Of a stretch of DNA of 64,000 bases, positions 45,839 to 53,444 are shown piece after piece. The translations under genes were made by a program, and so were the position numbers. The stretch is from Myxococcales bacterium (GTDB taxonomy: Bacteria; Myxococcota; UBA727; JABDBI01), in contig CP060221.1 in the NCBI GenBank assembly GCA_023898405.1, forward strand, positions 2,185,501-2,249,500. The letters are read 5' to 3'. The notes beneath the pieces were generated by a model. The model worked only from the letters and a program-made list of their open reading frames with translations. It was not told where the DNA came from and made no database searches. Every line of letters starts with the position of its first letter. Within the stretch, counting starts at the first letter, position 1.

Positions 45839-46264
45839 TTATTCATGAAAATCATTGTCATTACTACTGCCAAAACAATTGAAAATTTCAGTTTTTGCCT
45901 TAGAATCAAAGAGAGCTTGCTCACTTTCATCATTGGCTTTGATGTGTTTTTGATCGCGCAAAAAAAGTAGATAATCTTTATAGAAATCATTGTCATCACT
46001 AGTGCCAGAATAATTAAAAAATTCAGTTTTTGATTTCGAGTGTTGCTTTCCAGAGTCACTGGTATCAAGTTTTAATGCGGCATGATAAAACGAAAAATAT
46101 TTATTTCCTATAGAGCTTTGCGAAGAGTCATCAGGGTCAAATAATTTTTGTTCAATACTGCTTTCATTGTCTGCTAAATAGCCTGACGATAATATTGAAT
46201 TAGTGCGTGCTGTAAGATTTATTAAAGAGGAATAAAAAAGCAGCACCGTAGTGTAAATTTTCAT
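45839..46264 (-). CDS. small secreted protein with internal repeat
   Basis: A 141-aa protein with a signal-like N-terminus (MKIYTTVLLFYSSLINLTA). The mature part is acidic and Ser/Asp-rich. A KTExFNxxGxSxDNDF unit occurs twice (KTEFFNYSGTSDDNDF and KTEIFNCFGSSNDNDF, at the C-terminus). No family recognised; low ribosome-binding-site strength. Confidence 0.5.
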   Translation of the reverse strand: MKIYTTVLLFYSSLINLTARTNSILSSGYLADNESSIEQKLFDPDDSSQSSIGNKYFSFYHAALKLDTSDSGKQHSKSKTEFFNYSGTSDDNDFYKDYLLFLRDQKHIKANDESEQALFDSKAKTEIFNCFGSSNDNDFHE

Positions 46265-46469
46265 ATATAATCACCCGATCTATGTGTGGTATAAAGTTTC
46301 TTGATGATAATTTATTCCCAGTAGCGCCCATAAAAATGTAACTCAAAAATTTTTCCGTGCCTTCCACAACAGCCTCTCAGGTTTTCCTTGACATTAGTAA
46401 TCGCATTTGTCACAAGGCCAAGGCACAATATTGGCGTTAAACGCCTCTGATAAGATAAGTAGGTGAGCT

Positions 46470-46778
46470 ATGGCAACTCCTCAGGTAGTGTTTGATGAAA
46501 TGAGTAAACGTCTTACTAAGGACAAAGCAAAAAAGATCAATGCAAGCTATTTGTTTGATATTGCTGGTGAAAAATGGCTCGTGGATCTTACTAAGGAAGA
46601 TGGCTGGGTACAAAAATCTGATGGCGATGCGCAATGTACTATCACCATCAAAGAATCTGATGATTGGGTGAAGCTTGCCACAGGAAAATTAAATCCCACT
46701 ATGGCTTTTATGCAAGGGAAGATCCGAGTGAAGGGCGATATGTCCCTTGCGCTTAAACTGCAGTCCTTGTTGAGCTAG
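46470..46778 (+). CDS. SCP2 sterol-transfer-family lipid-binding protein
   Basis: A 102-aa single SCP2 domain, about the size of the family domain. Visible features: KKINASYLFDIAGEKWLVDL, the GDAQCTITIKESDDW strand, LATGKLNPTMAFMQGKIRVKGDMSLALKLQ at the end. SCP2 proteins bind lipids or acyl chains in a hydrophobic tunnel. Strong AGGTGAG upstream of the ATG. No neighbour explains its role. Confidence 0.88.
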   Translation: MATPQVVFDEMSKRLTKDKAKKINASYLFDIAGEKWLVDLTKEDGWVQKSDGDAQCTITIKESDDWVKLATGKLNPTMAFMQGKIRVKGDMSLALKLQSLLS

Positions 46779-46840
46779 CTCGTAGAAAAGTACTGCAAAA
46801 ATAAAGTGGATTATCAGCAGTTGTTAGAATTGTTGTATTG

Positions 46841-46867
46841 AAAAAGGGCGGTGTATCCGCCTTTTTT
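46841..46867. terminator. bidirectional rho-independent terminator
   Basis: AAAAAGGGCGG, loop TGTAT, CCGCCTTTTTT. The GC stem extends into A/T arms, and the A-run and T-run make it usable from both sides. It lies between the convergent SCP2 gene (+) and the RdgC-like operon (-). Confidence 0.85.
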
Positions 46868-46903
46868 ATTGACCAAAATGAACAAAAAAGTTGAGAGCCA
46901 AAG

Positions 46904-47554
46904 TTAAAGTTCCAATGGCGTTTCTTGATGAAGTGGTGCAGGTGGTGTTTCATTATTTTTGTTAACTTGGCTCAGTCGCTTGTCAATGTGTTGGCGCATG
47001 TGGCTAAGCTCTTGTTGATATGTTTTTAAGCGAATCTGCAAAAATCTTGAAAAAAGCGCGTCGAGTATTTTTTCTAGATCCTTTATTGCACTCATACGTA
47101 AGAAAATCGCTTCTCGAGTTTTATCCTGCTCGCTCAAGCTCTCTTCTTGATTGAGATCATCATTTTCATAATCTGTTTTTAATTTGATTTGAGTGAGGGC
47201 AAAGTCAGTGGCATTGAGTTGAACATGCAAGGAATAGTCAGAAAACCCAATCATTATTGCCAAAGATTCCACCATGTGGCCATTGCGAAGACTGGCAAAA
47301 ATTTCGTGGCTCTCCTCTAAGCAAGGGCTTGTGATAGAGGTTTTTTGCTCCTTATGATTAAAAAGACAGGTGACAAGTTTGGTGCCAAGAGTGATTTTAA
47401 TATCTTCCTTAAAAAGCACATCTTTGGTGATGTCTGAAATAATTTCACCGGCGTTTTCTCGGTCGAGCAGTAAAAAAAGCCAGCTTAAATATTCATAAGC
47501 CAAGAAAGAAGCATTATCTCTAAGCCGAGCAATTTCTTTTGTGTGTGTAAGCAT
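46904..47554 (-). CDS. second gene of an RdgC-like locus
   Basis: A 216-aa cytoplasmic protein, ATG 47554 with GGGGAT upstream. YEYLSWLFLLLDRENAG is followed by beta-rich segments and a REA-like LRNGHMVESLAIMI. It ends in a coiled-coil region (about 150-205). This layout resembles proteins encoded directly next to RdgC-like genes in former Deltaproteobacteria, as I remember them. It starts 10 nt after the stop of the RdgC-like gene. The function is not known. Confidence 0.5.
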   Translation of the reverse strand: MLTHTKEIARLRDNASFLAYEYLSWLFLLLDRENAGEIISDITKDVLFKEDIKITLGTKLVTCLFNHKEQKTSITSPCLEESHEIFASLRNGHMVESLAIMIGFSDYSLHVQLNATDFALTQIKLKTDYENDDLNQEESLSEQDKTREAIFLRMSAIKDLEKILDALFSRFLQIRLKTYQQELSHMRQHIDKRLSQVNKNNETPPAPLHQETPLEL

Positions 47555-47564
47555 GTTTATCCCC

Positions 47565-48197
47565 TTACTGCACATCGATTCGTGTTGGTGGCGTAAAAAG
47601 TGGTGTGTGATGGAGGGCATCCATAACAATAATAGAGTCGTTTTTTAGGCAATAATCGTAGGTCTGTGACGCGCAATCATGACGCTCTGGGCGAGTCAAA
47701 AAACTATCCTGAAATACTCCTAAAAATCTATCCACCAAATTATGGCTGCGGCTTAGTATTTTTAATTCGCCACTAAGATCCCAGACTGCCTCTACAAAAC
47801 GGCTTTTGGCTAAAATTCTTTGCCGTAAACCTTGGATCTCAGCGCGTTCGATCTCTTTGCGTACTGTCTTATCTGCAGCTTTTTGATGATCACGAAAATA
47901 ATTATTTAAGCTTTTTTTGACTAATGACTTTAAAAGCTGTTTAGGAACGATCAAATTATCTACTCTTAAACATAAAATAATTTTGCCATCGTAATAAAAA
48001 TCAGACACTTCAATGCTTTTTTCGTGATCATATTCAGACTGAAAAGCTACCCATCCTGCGCTTTCGTTGTCTTCGCCTTGAGGGTGAAGGGGGCGAAATT
48101 TAAAAAGAGATAATTTCTGAGCGATATCAGCAGCGCTTAAATCAGATTGAGCTAAGCGAAAACGTTGGTAGCCCATAGTTCCTTGGAGCAACGACAT
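47565..48197 (-). CDS. RdgC-like nucleoid/recombination-associated protein
   Basis: A 210-aa protein, ATG 48197 with AAGGA 6 nt upstream. Matches the N-terminal two-thirds of RdgC. There is an initial YQRFRL strand, then FRPLHPQGEDNESAGWVAF (the F-RP...GW pattern), IILCLRVDNLIVPKQLLK, and the KTVRKEIERAEIQGLRQRIL basic helix. FVEAVWDLSGELKILSRSHN ends the homology. RdgC is a ring-forming DNA-binding inhibitor of RecA-type recombination. At 210 aa the protein is shorter than E. coli RdgC (303 aa); the rest may be supplied by the adjacent gene. Confidence 0.7.
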   Translation of the reverse strand: MSLLQGTMGYQRFRLAQSDLSAADIAQKLSLFKFRPLHPQGEDNESAGWVAFQSEYDHEKSIEVSDFYYDGKIILCLRVDNLIVPKQLLKSLVKKSLNNYFRDHQKAADKTVRKEIERAEIQGLRQRILAKSRFVEAVWDLSGELKILSRSHNLVDRFLGVFQDSFLTRPERHDCASQTYDYCLKNDSIIVMDALHHTPLFTPPTRIDVQ

Positions 48198-48373
48198 AGA
48201 AAATCCTTTATGAGCAAAGTAAGGCTTTGAAAATAATTGTAAGGCTTCAATCACAGTCAAGACTCCAATGCAAATGGGGGAGTTTCGTGTCTCGAAAAAA
48301 TTTAATCATAAAAATTAAGAAATATTATAAACCTCTAATTCATTTTTTATTAAAAGTTAATTTGAGAGGAAGC

Positions 48374-48805
48374 ATGCAAACTAAAACTCTTATGGTTTTA
48401 ATATTTTATATTTTTGGCGGATTACTGTTTGCTTTAGAAGATAAAAAAGCAGATTTTGAAGAAAATAGTAGCTTTTATATGTTTGAAATTCCTTCAGTCA
48501 AAGCAGATATTTTTTATGCTCTTCTTAGTCAAGAAATATGGTGGAACAATGTCAACGCTTATGATGTGCCGAGCTTAGATGAATCCGATAAATATCGCTA
48601 CTATGACTTTATAGAGGTGCACTTTAATGAAAATTTCAACAAGGAAGATTCTTTAAGGCTAGCACAAAATTTTGAATTGATATTTTCATCCTTGGATCAG
48701 ACAAAAGATGCTGTCAGGCAGATAGAAGAATATTGTGAGTATTTAACAGCATGTAAGCATCTCTCTGGGAGTGAGCTTTTAGCAAAGCGCCCAATTGAAC
48801 GCTAA
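48374..48805 (+). CDS. small secreted protein of unknown function
   Basis: A 143-aa protein with a signal peptide (MQTKTLMVLIFYIFGGLLFA) and GAGAGGAAG before ATG 48374. The mature part is acidic with many Tyr/Phe (SQEIWWNNVNAYDVPS, YYDFIEVHFNENF) and two Cys near the end (EYCEYLTACKHL). No family recognised. Confidence 0.65.
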   Translation: MQTKTLMVLIFYIFGGLLFALEDKKADFEENSSFYMFEIPSVKADIFYALLSQEIWWNNVNAYDVPSLDESDKYRYYDFIEVHFNENFNKEDSLRLAQNFELIFSSLDQTKDAVRQIEEYCEYLTACKHLSGSELLAKRPIER

Positions 48806-48848
48806 AGAATTTAGTAAAGTTGATAGAACTTTAAGCAGGCTCAACTTG

Positions 48849-48864
48849 ACACGAAACTTCGTGT
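48849..48864. promoter_or_regulatory. palindrome upstream of the glycolytic operon
   Basis: ACACGAA and TTCGTGT arms around AC form a perfect 7-bp dyad that overlaps a TTGACA (48846-48851). AACTT/AAGTT flanks could extend it into a hairpin. It could be an operator for gap or a terminator of the preceding gene; no good -10 follows. Confidence 0.35.
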
Positions 48865-48909
48865 TGCTAAGTTTTCAAGCGCATAAAAAATAATCAAAGG
48901 CCTTAAGCT

Positions 48910-49932
48910 ATGAGTTACAAAATTGCTATCAATGGTTTTGGACGTATTGGTCGTGTTGCATTGCGTATTTTAGAAGAGCGTAGACTGCTCGGAGCGCATG
49001 CTCAAGTGGTGGCTATCAATGATTTGGCTCAGCTAGATGAACTGGAATATTTGTTTAAGTATGACTCAGTACATGGCCGGTTTAAAGGCGATGTTTCCAG
49101 AGAAGATGGCTATCTTAATGTCAACGGACAAAAGATCAAAGCTCTTGCCATAAGGGAACCAGCCGAGCTTCCCTGGAGAGAGCTTGGTGTTGATGTGGTT
49201 TTGGAATCTACAGGACTTTTTTTGAGTCGAGACAAAGCGCAAAAACATATCGATGCTGGTGCAAAAAAAGTGCTTCTGAGCGCGCCAGCTAAAGATTCTC
49301 CAGATGCAACCATTTGTTATGGAGTTAATAGCAGTGACTATCGTCCAGATATGAAAATTATTTCCACAGCCTCGTGTACAACTAATTGTATTGCTCCGGT
49401 AGCAAAAGTTCTGCATGAACAATTTGTTATTAAAAAAGCTTCAGTGACCACCATTCATAGTTATACCAATGATCAGCATATTCTTGATAAAGCCCACAAA
49501 GATAAGCGCAGATCTCGTGCGGCCGCTGTGTCGATGATTCCAACTACCACAGGTGCAGCAAAAGCAATTTCATTGGTTATGCCTGAGTTGGAAGGGCGCT
49601 TTCAAGGAATGGCGATTCGTGTGCCAACTCCAAATGTCAGCTTGATCGATATGGTTTGCCATGTGGAGAAAAATACCAACGTAGCAGAAATAAATAATGC
49701 ATTAAAACAAGCATCGGAAACTACTTTGAAAGGGATTTTAGGTTATTGTGACGACCCGGTGGTTTCGGTGGATATGCTGGGAACTAATTGCTCTTCTATT
49801 GTTGATTCATTGTGTACTGAAGTGATCGATGGCGATTTGATAAAAGTTCTATCTTGGTATGATAACGAGTGGGGTTTTGCTAATCGCGCAGTGGATTTAT
49901 TACAGTTGTTATGCACAAACGGTGAAAAATAA
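48910..49932 (+). CDS. gap: glyceraldehyde-3-phosphate dehydrogenase
   Basis: A 340-aa GAPDH: NAD-binding INGFGRIGR at the N-terminus, catalytic Cys in STASCTTNCIAP, the sulfate/phosphate site TTTGAAKAI, and SWYDNEWGFANR at the end. Performs the oxidative step of glycolysis. First gene of gap-pgk-tpiA-secG; its stop overlaps the pgk start (TAATG). Confidence 0.98.
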   Translation: MSYKIAINGFGRIGRVALRILEERRLLGAHAQVVAINDLAQLDELEYLFKYDSVHGRFKGDVSREDGYLNVNGQKIKALAIREPAELPWRELGVDVVLESTGLFLSRDKAQKHIDAGAKKVLLSAPAKDSPDATICYGVNSSDYRPDMKIISTASCTTNCIAPVAKVLHEQFVIKKASVTTIHSYTNDQHILDKAHKDKRRSRAAAVSMIPTTTGAAKAISLVMPELEGRFQGMAIRVPTPNVSLIDMVCHVEKNTNVAEINNALKQASETTLKGILGYCDDPVVSVDMLGTNCSSIVDSLCTEVIDGDLIKVLSWYDNEWGFANRAVDLLQLLCTNGEK

Positions 49933-51125
49933 TGTCAATTTTATGGCTCGATGAAGTAGAGAGTGATCAGTTATCTGGCAAAAATGTTTTGTGCAGGGTG
50001 GATTTTAATGTTCCCATAGATACTGAGGGAAATATTTTAGATGCTCAACGAATTGAGCTTGCAATTCCCAGTATTCGCAAACTTTTAAGAGCCAACGCCA
50101 AAGTTGTTATTATATCTCACCTTGGGCGCCCCAAAGCTAAAGTGAGACCAGCGCTGAGTCTTCAGCCCGTAGCTGATTATTTGAGAGATTTGCTCAATCA
50201 AGAAGTAATTTTTGTTCATGATTGCGTGGGTGATGGAGTAAGCCGTATCATTTCCAATGCTCCTCCTGCCAGCCTTATCATGCTAGAAAATTTGCGCTTT
50301 CATGGTGGTGAAGAAAAAAATGATCCAGTTTTTGCTAAGATGCTTGCTCGCGGGATGGATTTTTATATAGATGATGCCTTTGGTGCTGTTCACCGTGCTC
50401 ACGCATCAACAGTAGGCGTGGCTAAATTTTTTGAAAAACCCATGGGCGGTTTGTTGTTGAAAAAAGAATTAAAGGCCTTTGATAAGCTCCTTTATCATGC
50501 AGACCGTCCCTTTGTTGCCATTGTTGGTGGAGCAAAGGTAAGCAGTAAGATCGGCGTGCTCACGCAGCTGGTAAAAAAAGTAGATGCACTCATTATAGGT
50601 GGGGCTATGGCATATACTTTTCTGAAGGCTCAAGGCTTTGAAGTGGGCGTAAGCATGGTGGAAAATGATAAACTCATGCAGGCATCGAATCTGCTGCGCA
50701 AAGCGCAAGAACTTGGAGTAAAAATTTATTTGCCGACTGACCATGTTGTTGCCAGAGCACAGGACCAGAGTGATATAAAAGTTGTTGCTTCAGGTGAATT
50801 TGCGCCGACACAGGCAGGATTTGACATAGGTCCTCAAAGCAGGGCTGAGTTTTGTGGGGTGATTAAAAGAGCTGAGACCGTATTTTTGAATGGTCCTTTA
50901 GGAATGTGCGAAGTTGAAGCATTTTCTCATGGAACCGCTGAAATAATGAATGCATTGGCTCATACTCAAGGCTATACGGTAGTTGGTGGTGGAGATTCTA
51001 TCGCTGCTCTTAAACATGCTGGCCTGGTTGAAAAAATTGATTTTGTTTCTAGCGGAGGCGGTGCAGCTTTGGAGCTTCTCGAAGGAAAAGTGCTGCCTGG
51101 TCTTGAAGCTTTAGGATTTTATTAG
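49932..51125 (+). CDS. pgk: phosphoglycerate kinase
   Basis: A 397-aa PGK with the N-terminal CRVDFNVP substrate-binding motif, ISHLGRPK, LENLRFHGGEEKNDP, the hinge IVGGAKVSSKIGVL, and the nucleotide-site GGGDSIAALK at the C-terminus. Starts one base before the end of gap, indicating coupled translation. Glycolytic ATP-forming step in the cytoplasm. Confidence 0.98.
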   Translation: MSILWLDEVESDQLSGKNVLCRVDFNVPIDTEGNILDAQRIELAIPSIRKLLRANAKVVIISHLGRPKAKVRPALSLQPVADYLRDLLNQEVIFVHDCVGDGVSRIISNAPPASLIMLENLRFHGGEEKNDPVFAKMLARGMDFYIDDAFGAVHRAHASTVGVAKFFEKPMGGLLLKKELKAFDKLLYHADRPFVAIVGGAKVSSKIGVLTQLVKKVDALIIGGAMAYTFLKAQGFEVGVSMVENDKLMQASNLLRKAQELGVKIYLPTDHVVARAQDQSDIKVVASGEFAPTQAGFDIGPQSRAEFCGVIKRAETVFLNGPLGMCEVEAFSHGTAEIMNALAHTQGYTVVGGGDSIAALKHAGLVEKIDFVSSGGGAALELLEGKVLPGLEALGFY

Positions 51126-51133
51126 GAAAAAAT

Positions 51134-51886
51134 ATGGGCAGTAAAAAACCATTACTGATTGCCAATTGGAAACTTCATCATAGCAAAGCAAGTGCAGGGG
51201 ACTTTTTTGAGCGTGTAGTTCCAGTTATTGCCGCTGTGAAACATGTTGATTTGGCTATTGCGCCTGTCGCCTTGATGCTTGATTTTAGCGTTCAAAAACT
51301 TTGTAAAAGTTCTATCAAAGTTGCCGCTCAAAATGTTTTTTATGAAGAAAAAGGAGCATTTACTGGAGAGTGGTCGGTTGCACAGTTACGCGAAATCGGA
51401 GTCAGTATGGCGATTGTTGGTCATTCTGAAAGAAGGTCAATCTTTAAAGAAAGCGATAGTGATGTTGCGAAAAAAGCTCGAGCTTGCTTATTGGGTGGGC
51501 TAACTCCAATAATTTGTGTAGGCGAAAGTCTCAAAGAAAGAGATGAAGGTCAACTAGAAGCAGTTTTAAATAGACAGTGTCAGCTTGTGATGGAGCACAT
51601 TAAAGATCTGGATGGTGAAATTATTTTTGCCTATGAACCGCTGTGGGCCATTGGGACCGGCCGCTCAGCTTCTGCAAAAGAAGCGGATGAAGCTCATGGC
51701 ATAATTTTTAAGATTTTAGATAAAAGACCTGCCAAAGTTATCTATGGAGGCTCGGTAAAAGCTGATAATATTAGGGAAATTGTAGCAATGCCTCATGTGG
51801 ACGGAGCCTTGGTAGGGGGCGCATCATTGCAGGTTGAATCATTTTTGTCTATGGTCAAAGAGTTGAACAAAAATGAATTAGACTAA
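51134..51886 (+). CDS. tpiA: triosephosphate isomerase
   Basis: A 250-aa TIM barrel with the catalytic Lys in ANWKLHH, catalytic His in IVGHSERR, the catalytic Glu in FAYEPLWAIGTG, the phosphate loop IYGGSVKADN, and VGGASL at the end. Interconverts the triose phosphates. Starts 8 nt after pgk. Confidence 0.98.
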   Translation: MGSKKPLLIANWKLHHSKASAGDFFERVVPVIAAVKHVDLAIAPVALMLDFSVQKLCKSSIKVAAQNVFYEEKGAFTGEWSVAQLREIGVSMAIVGHSERRSIFKESDSDVAKKARACLLGGLTPIICVGESLKERDEGQLEAVLNRQCQLVMEHIKDLDGEIIFAYEPLWAIGTGRSASAKEADEAHGIIFKILDKRPAKVIYGGSVKADNIREIVAMPHVDGALVGGASLQVESFLSMVKELNKNELD

Positions 51887-51926
51887 AACAGTTTTAAATG
51901 GACTCTTAAGCTTAGGATAAAACGAA

Positions 51927-52355
51927 ATGTTAGCATTGGTTGTTGTATTGCAGGTATTGGTGGCTTTGTTCTTGATCATGGTGGTTTTGTTGCAGCCGGG
52001 CAACCGAGGTGGTGCAAGTGCTGCTCTTGGTGGCGCGGGTAGTGATACGGTATTTGGCGGTCGCGGTGCCAATACTTTTTTATCAAAAATTACTTTCGGA
52101 GCAGCGGTATGCTTCATGGTAACAAATTTCGCTCTCTCATATATGTCGTCTTCGGCGGGCAATAAATCAGTTCTCGATGCATTAGAAAAAAGTTCGCAAG
52201 CGTCATCTTCAGCACCAAGCAAAGTTCCAGCGTCTGATAAGCCCGCTGAAGGAACTTTGAATCAAGAAGAAGGCATGAAAGCCGAAGATGCAGGTGAGGC
52301 TGGAAAACTACAAGAACCAGCAGCAGCTCCGAATGGTGAAAATGTTCAGGAATAA
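51927..52355 (+). CDS. secG: preprotein translocase subunit SecG
   Basis: A 142-aa SecG. Two membrane helices (residues ~2-24 and ~52-72), with the conserved VVLLQPGNRGGASAALGGAGSDTVFGGRG loop between, then a Ser/Ala/Glu-rich tail of ~60 residues that is longer than usual. Inner-membrane component of the Sec translocon. Fourth gene of the glycolytic operon, a common arrangement. Confidence 0.92.
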   Translation: MLALVVVLQVLVALFLIMVVLLQPGNRGGASAALGGAGSDTVFGGRGANTFLSKITFGAAVCFMVTNFALSYMSSSAGNKSVLDALEKSSQASSSAPSKVPASDKPAEGTLNQEEGMKAEDAGEAGKLQEPAAAPNGENVQE

Positions 52356-52378
52356 TTTGTACTGACTTTTTGTTATAG

Positions 52379-52404
52379 AGGCTCTCTTATGGGAGTCTTT
52401 TTTT
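52379..52404 (+). terminator. secG intrinsic terminator overlapping the moaA ribosome-binding site
   Basis: AGGCTCTC and GGGAGTCT (52379-52386 and 52391-52398) form an 8-bp stem with G-T wobbles and a TTAT loop, followed directly by seven T (52398-52404). The moaA ATG begins at 52405. The only Shine-Dalgarno for moaA, GGGAG at 52391-52395, is the 3' arm of the stem. Confidence 0.75.
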
Positions 52405-53337
52405 ATGCTCTCTTCTTATACGCTCCGCATAAGCGTGCTGGAAAATTGTCAGTTGCGCTGCAATTATTGTGATCCTCCACAAAAGTTTTCCAATCAAAAA
52501 TTATCGCTGAGCTCCTACCAAAAACTTGCTTGTGCACTGCAAACAATTCCCATTGAAAAAATTCGCTTCACCGGCGGAGAACCTTTGTTGAGAAAAGAGT
52601 TGCCGTCTATAGTTGAAATATTTTCTGAATATTTTCCTGGCAGTAAACGTGCTCTTACTACCAATGGTTTGCTTTTTACCAAAAGGGCTCAATCTCTATG
52701 GCAGGCAGGTCTCAGGCACATTACTTTTCACTTAGATAGTTTGAATGAATCTCGCTATGCAAATCTTATGGGCAAAGGAAGTGTGGCAAGTGTTTTAAAT
52801 GCCATTGAAAAAGCTCAAGCCATAGGCTTTGAAACTAAGCTCAACATGGTTGTGCAGCAGTCGAACAATGACGATGAACTGCTAGATTTCTTACTTATGG
52901 CAAAAAAATATAAGCTCGAAGTGCGCTTTATTGAATTGATGAATACGGGATCAGCCCAAGATTTTGTGAAAGAAAATTTTTTGAGTGGAAAAAAAATAAT
53001 TGAGAAAATTAAAAGTTACGGCGAAGTGATTGCTATGCCTCGCAAACATGCAAGCGATCCGGCACAGCAGTTTTATTTTTCAGCATTGAATGTGAATTTT
53101 GGCCTTATCGCTTCAGATACTCAACCTTTTTGTGAAAATTGTAATCGCTTGCGTCTGAGTGCGTCGGGAAAACTCTATGGCTGTCTCTATGATTCCGTAG
53201 GCGTAGATCTTTTAAAAGAAGACGAAAAAAAACTTGAAGCATGCATAAAACAATCGGTCGAGAATAAAGAATCATTTCATCCAAGTCTCAACAAACATCG
53301 TCGGCGTTTATTTTCTATGTCGCAGACAGGAGGATAG
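52405..53337 (+). CDS. moaA: GTP 3',8-cyclase MoaA
   Basis: A 310-aa radical-SAM enzyme that begins molybdenum cofactor synthesis from GTP. The SAM-cluster cysteines are CQLRCNYC (Cys15, 19, 22). The second cluster is in PFCENCNRLRLSASGKLYGC. The protein ends in the conserved Gly-Gly tail (SQTGG). RFTGGEPLLR is the SAM-binding GGEP motif. It is somewhat shorter than usual (~325-340). It is separate from the other Moco genes, and its ribosome-binding site lies within a terminator hairpin. Confidence 0.95.
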   Translation: MLSSYTLRISVLENCQLRCNYCDPPQKFSNQKLSLSSYQKLACALQTIPIEKIRFTGGEPLLRKELPSIVEIFSEYFPGSKRALTTNGLLFTKRAQSLWQAGLRHITFHLDSLNESRYANLMGKGSVASVLNAIEKAQAIGFETKLNMVVQQSNNDDELLDFLLMAKKYKLEVRFIELMNTGSAQDFVKENFLSGKKIIEKIKSYGEVIAMPRKHASDPAQQFYFSALNVNFGLIASDTQPFCENCNRLRLSASGKLYGCLYDSVGVDLLKEDEKKLEACIKQSVENKESFHPSLNKHRRRLFSMSQTGG

Positions 53338-53388
53338 GTAAAAGCTAGCAAATAAAAAAATAATAAGAATTTTTAGTTAGGAATAATA

Positions 53389-53441
53389 AGCTGACCCCAA
53401 ATGCTAGCCCAGTAACGACACAAAAACTAACGAGGTCAGCT
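53389..53441 (+). promoter_or_regulatory. inverted repeat enclosing the ribosome-binding site of the Cys/Gln/His-rich protein gene
   Basis: AGCTGACC (53389-53396) and GGTCAGCT (53434-53441) are perfectly complementary with a 37-nt loop. The second arm includes most of the GAGG Shine-Dalgarno (53432-53435), which lies 9 nt before the ATG at 53445. An RNA stem here would reduce translation. Confidence 0.5.
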
Positions 53442-53444
53442 CAT

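Noticed and set aside
45781..46068. 95-residue minus-strand frame
   Set aside because: It is the shifted frame of the repeat-bearing 141-aa secreted protein. Its own apparent repeats come from the same DNA repeat.
46389..46420. TTGACA upstream of the SCP2 gene as a promoter
   Set aside because: No -10-like hexamer at the expected distance.
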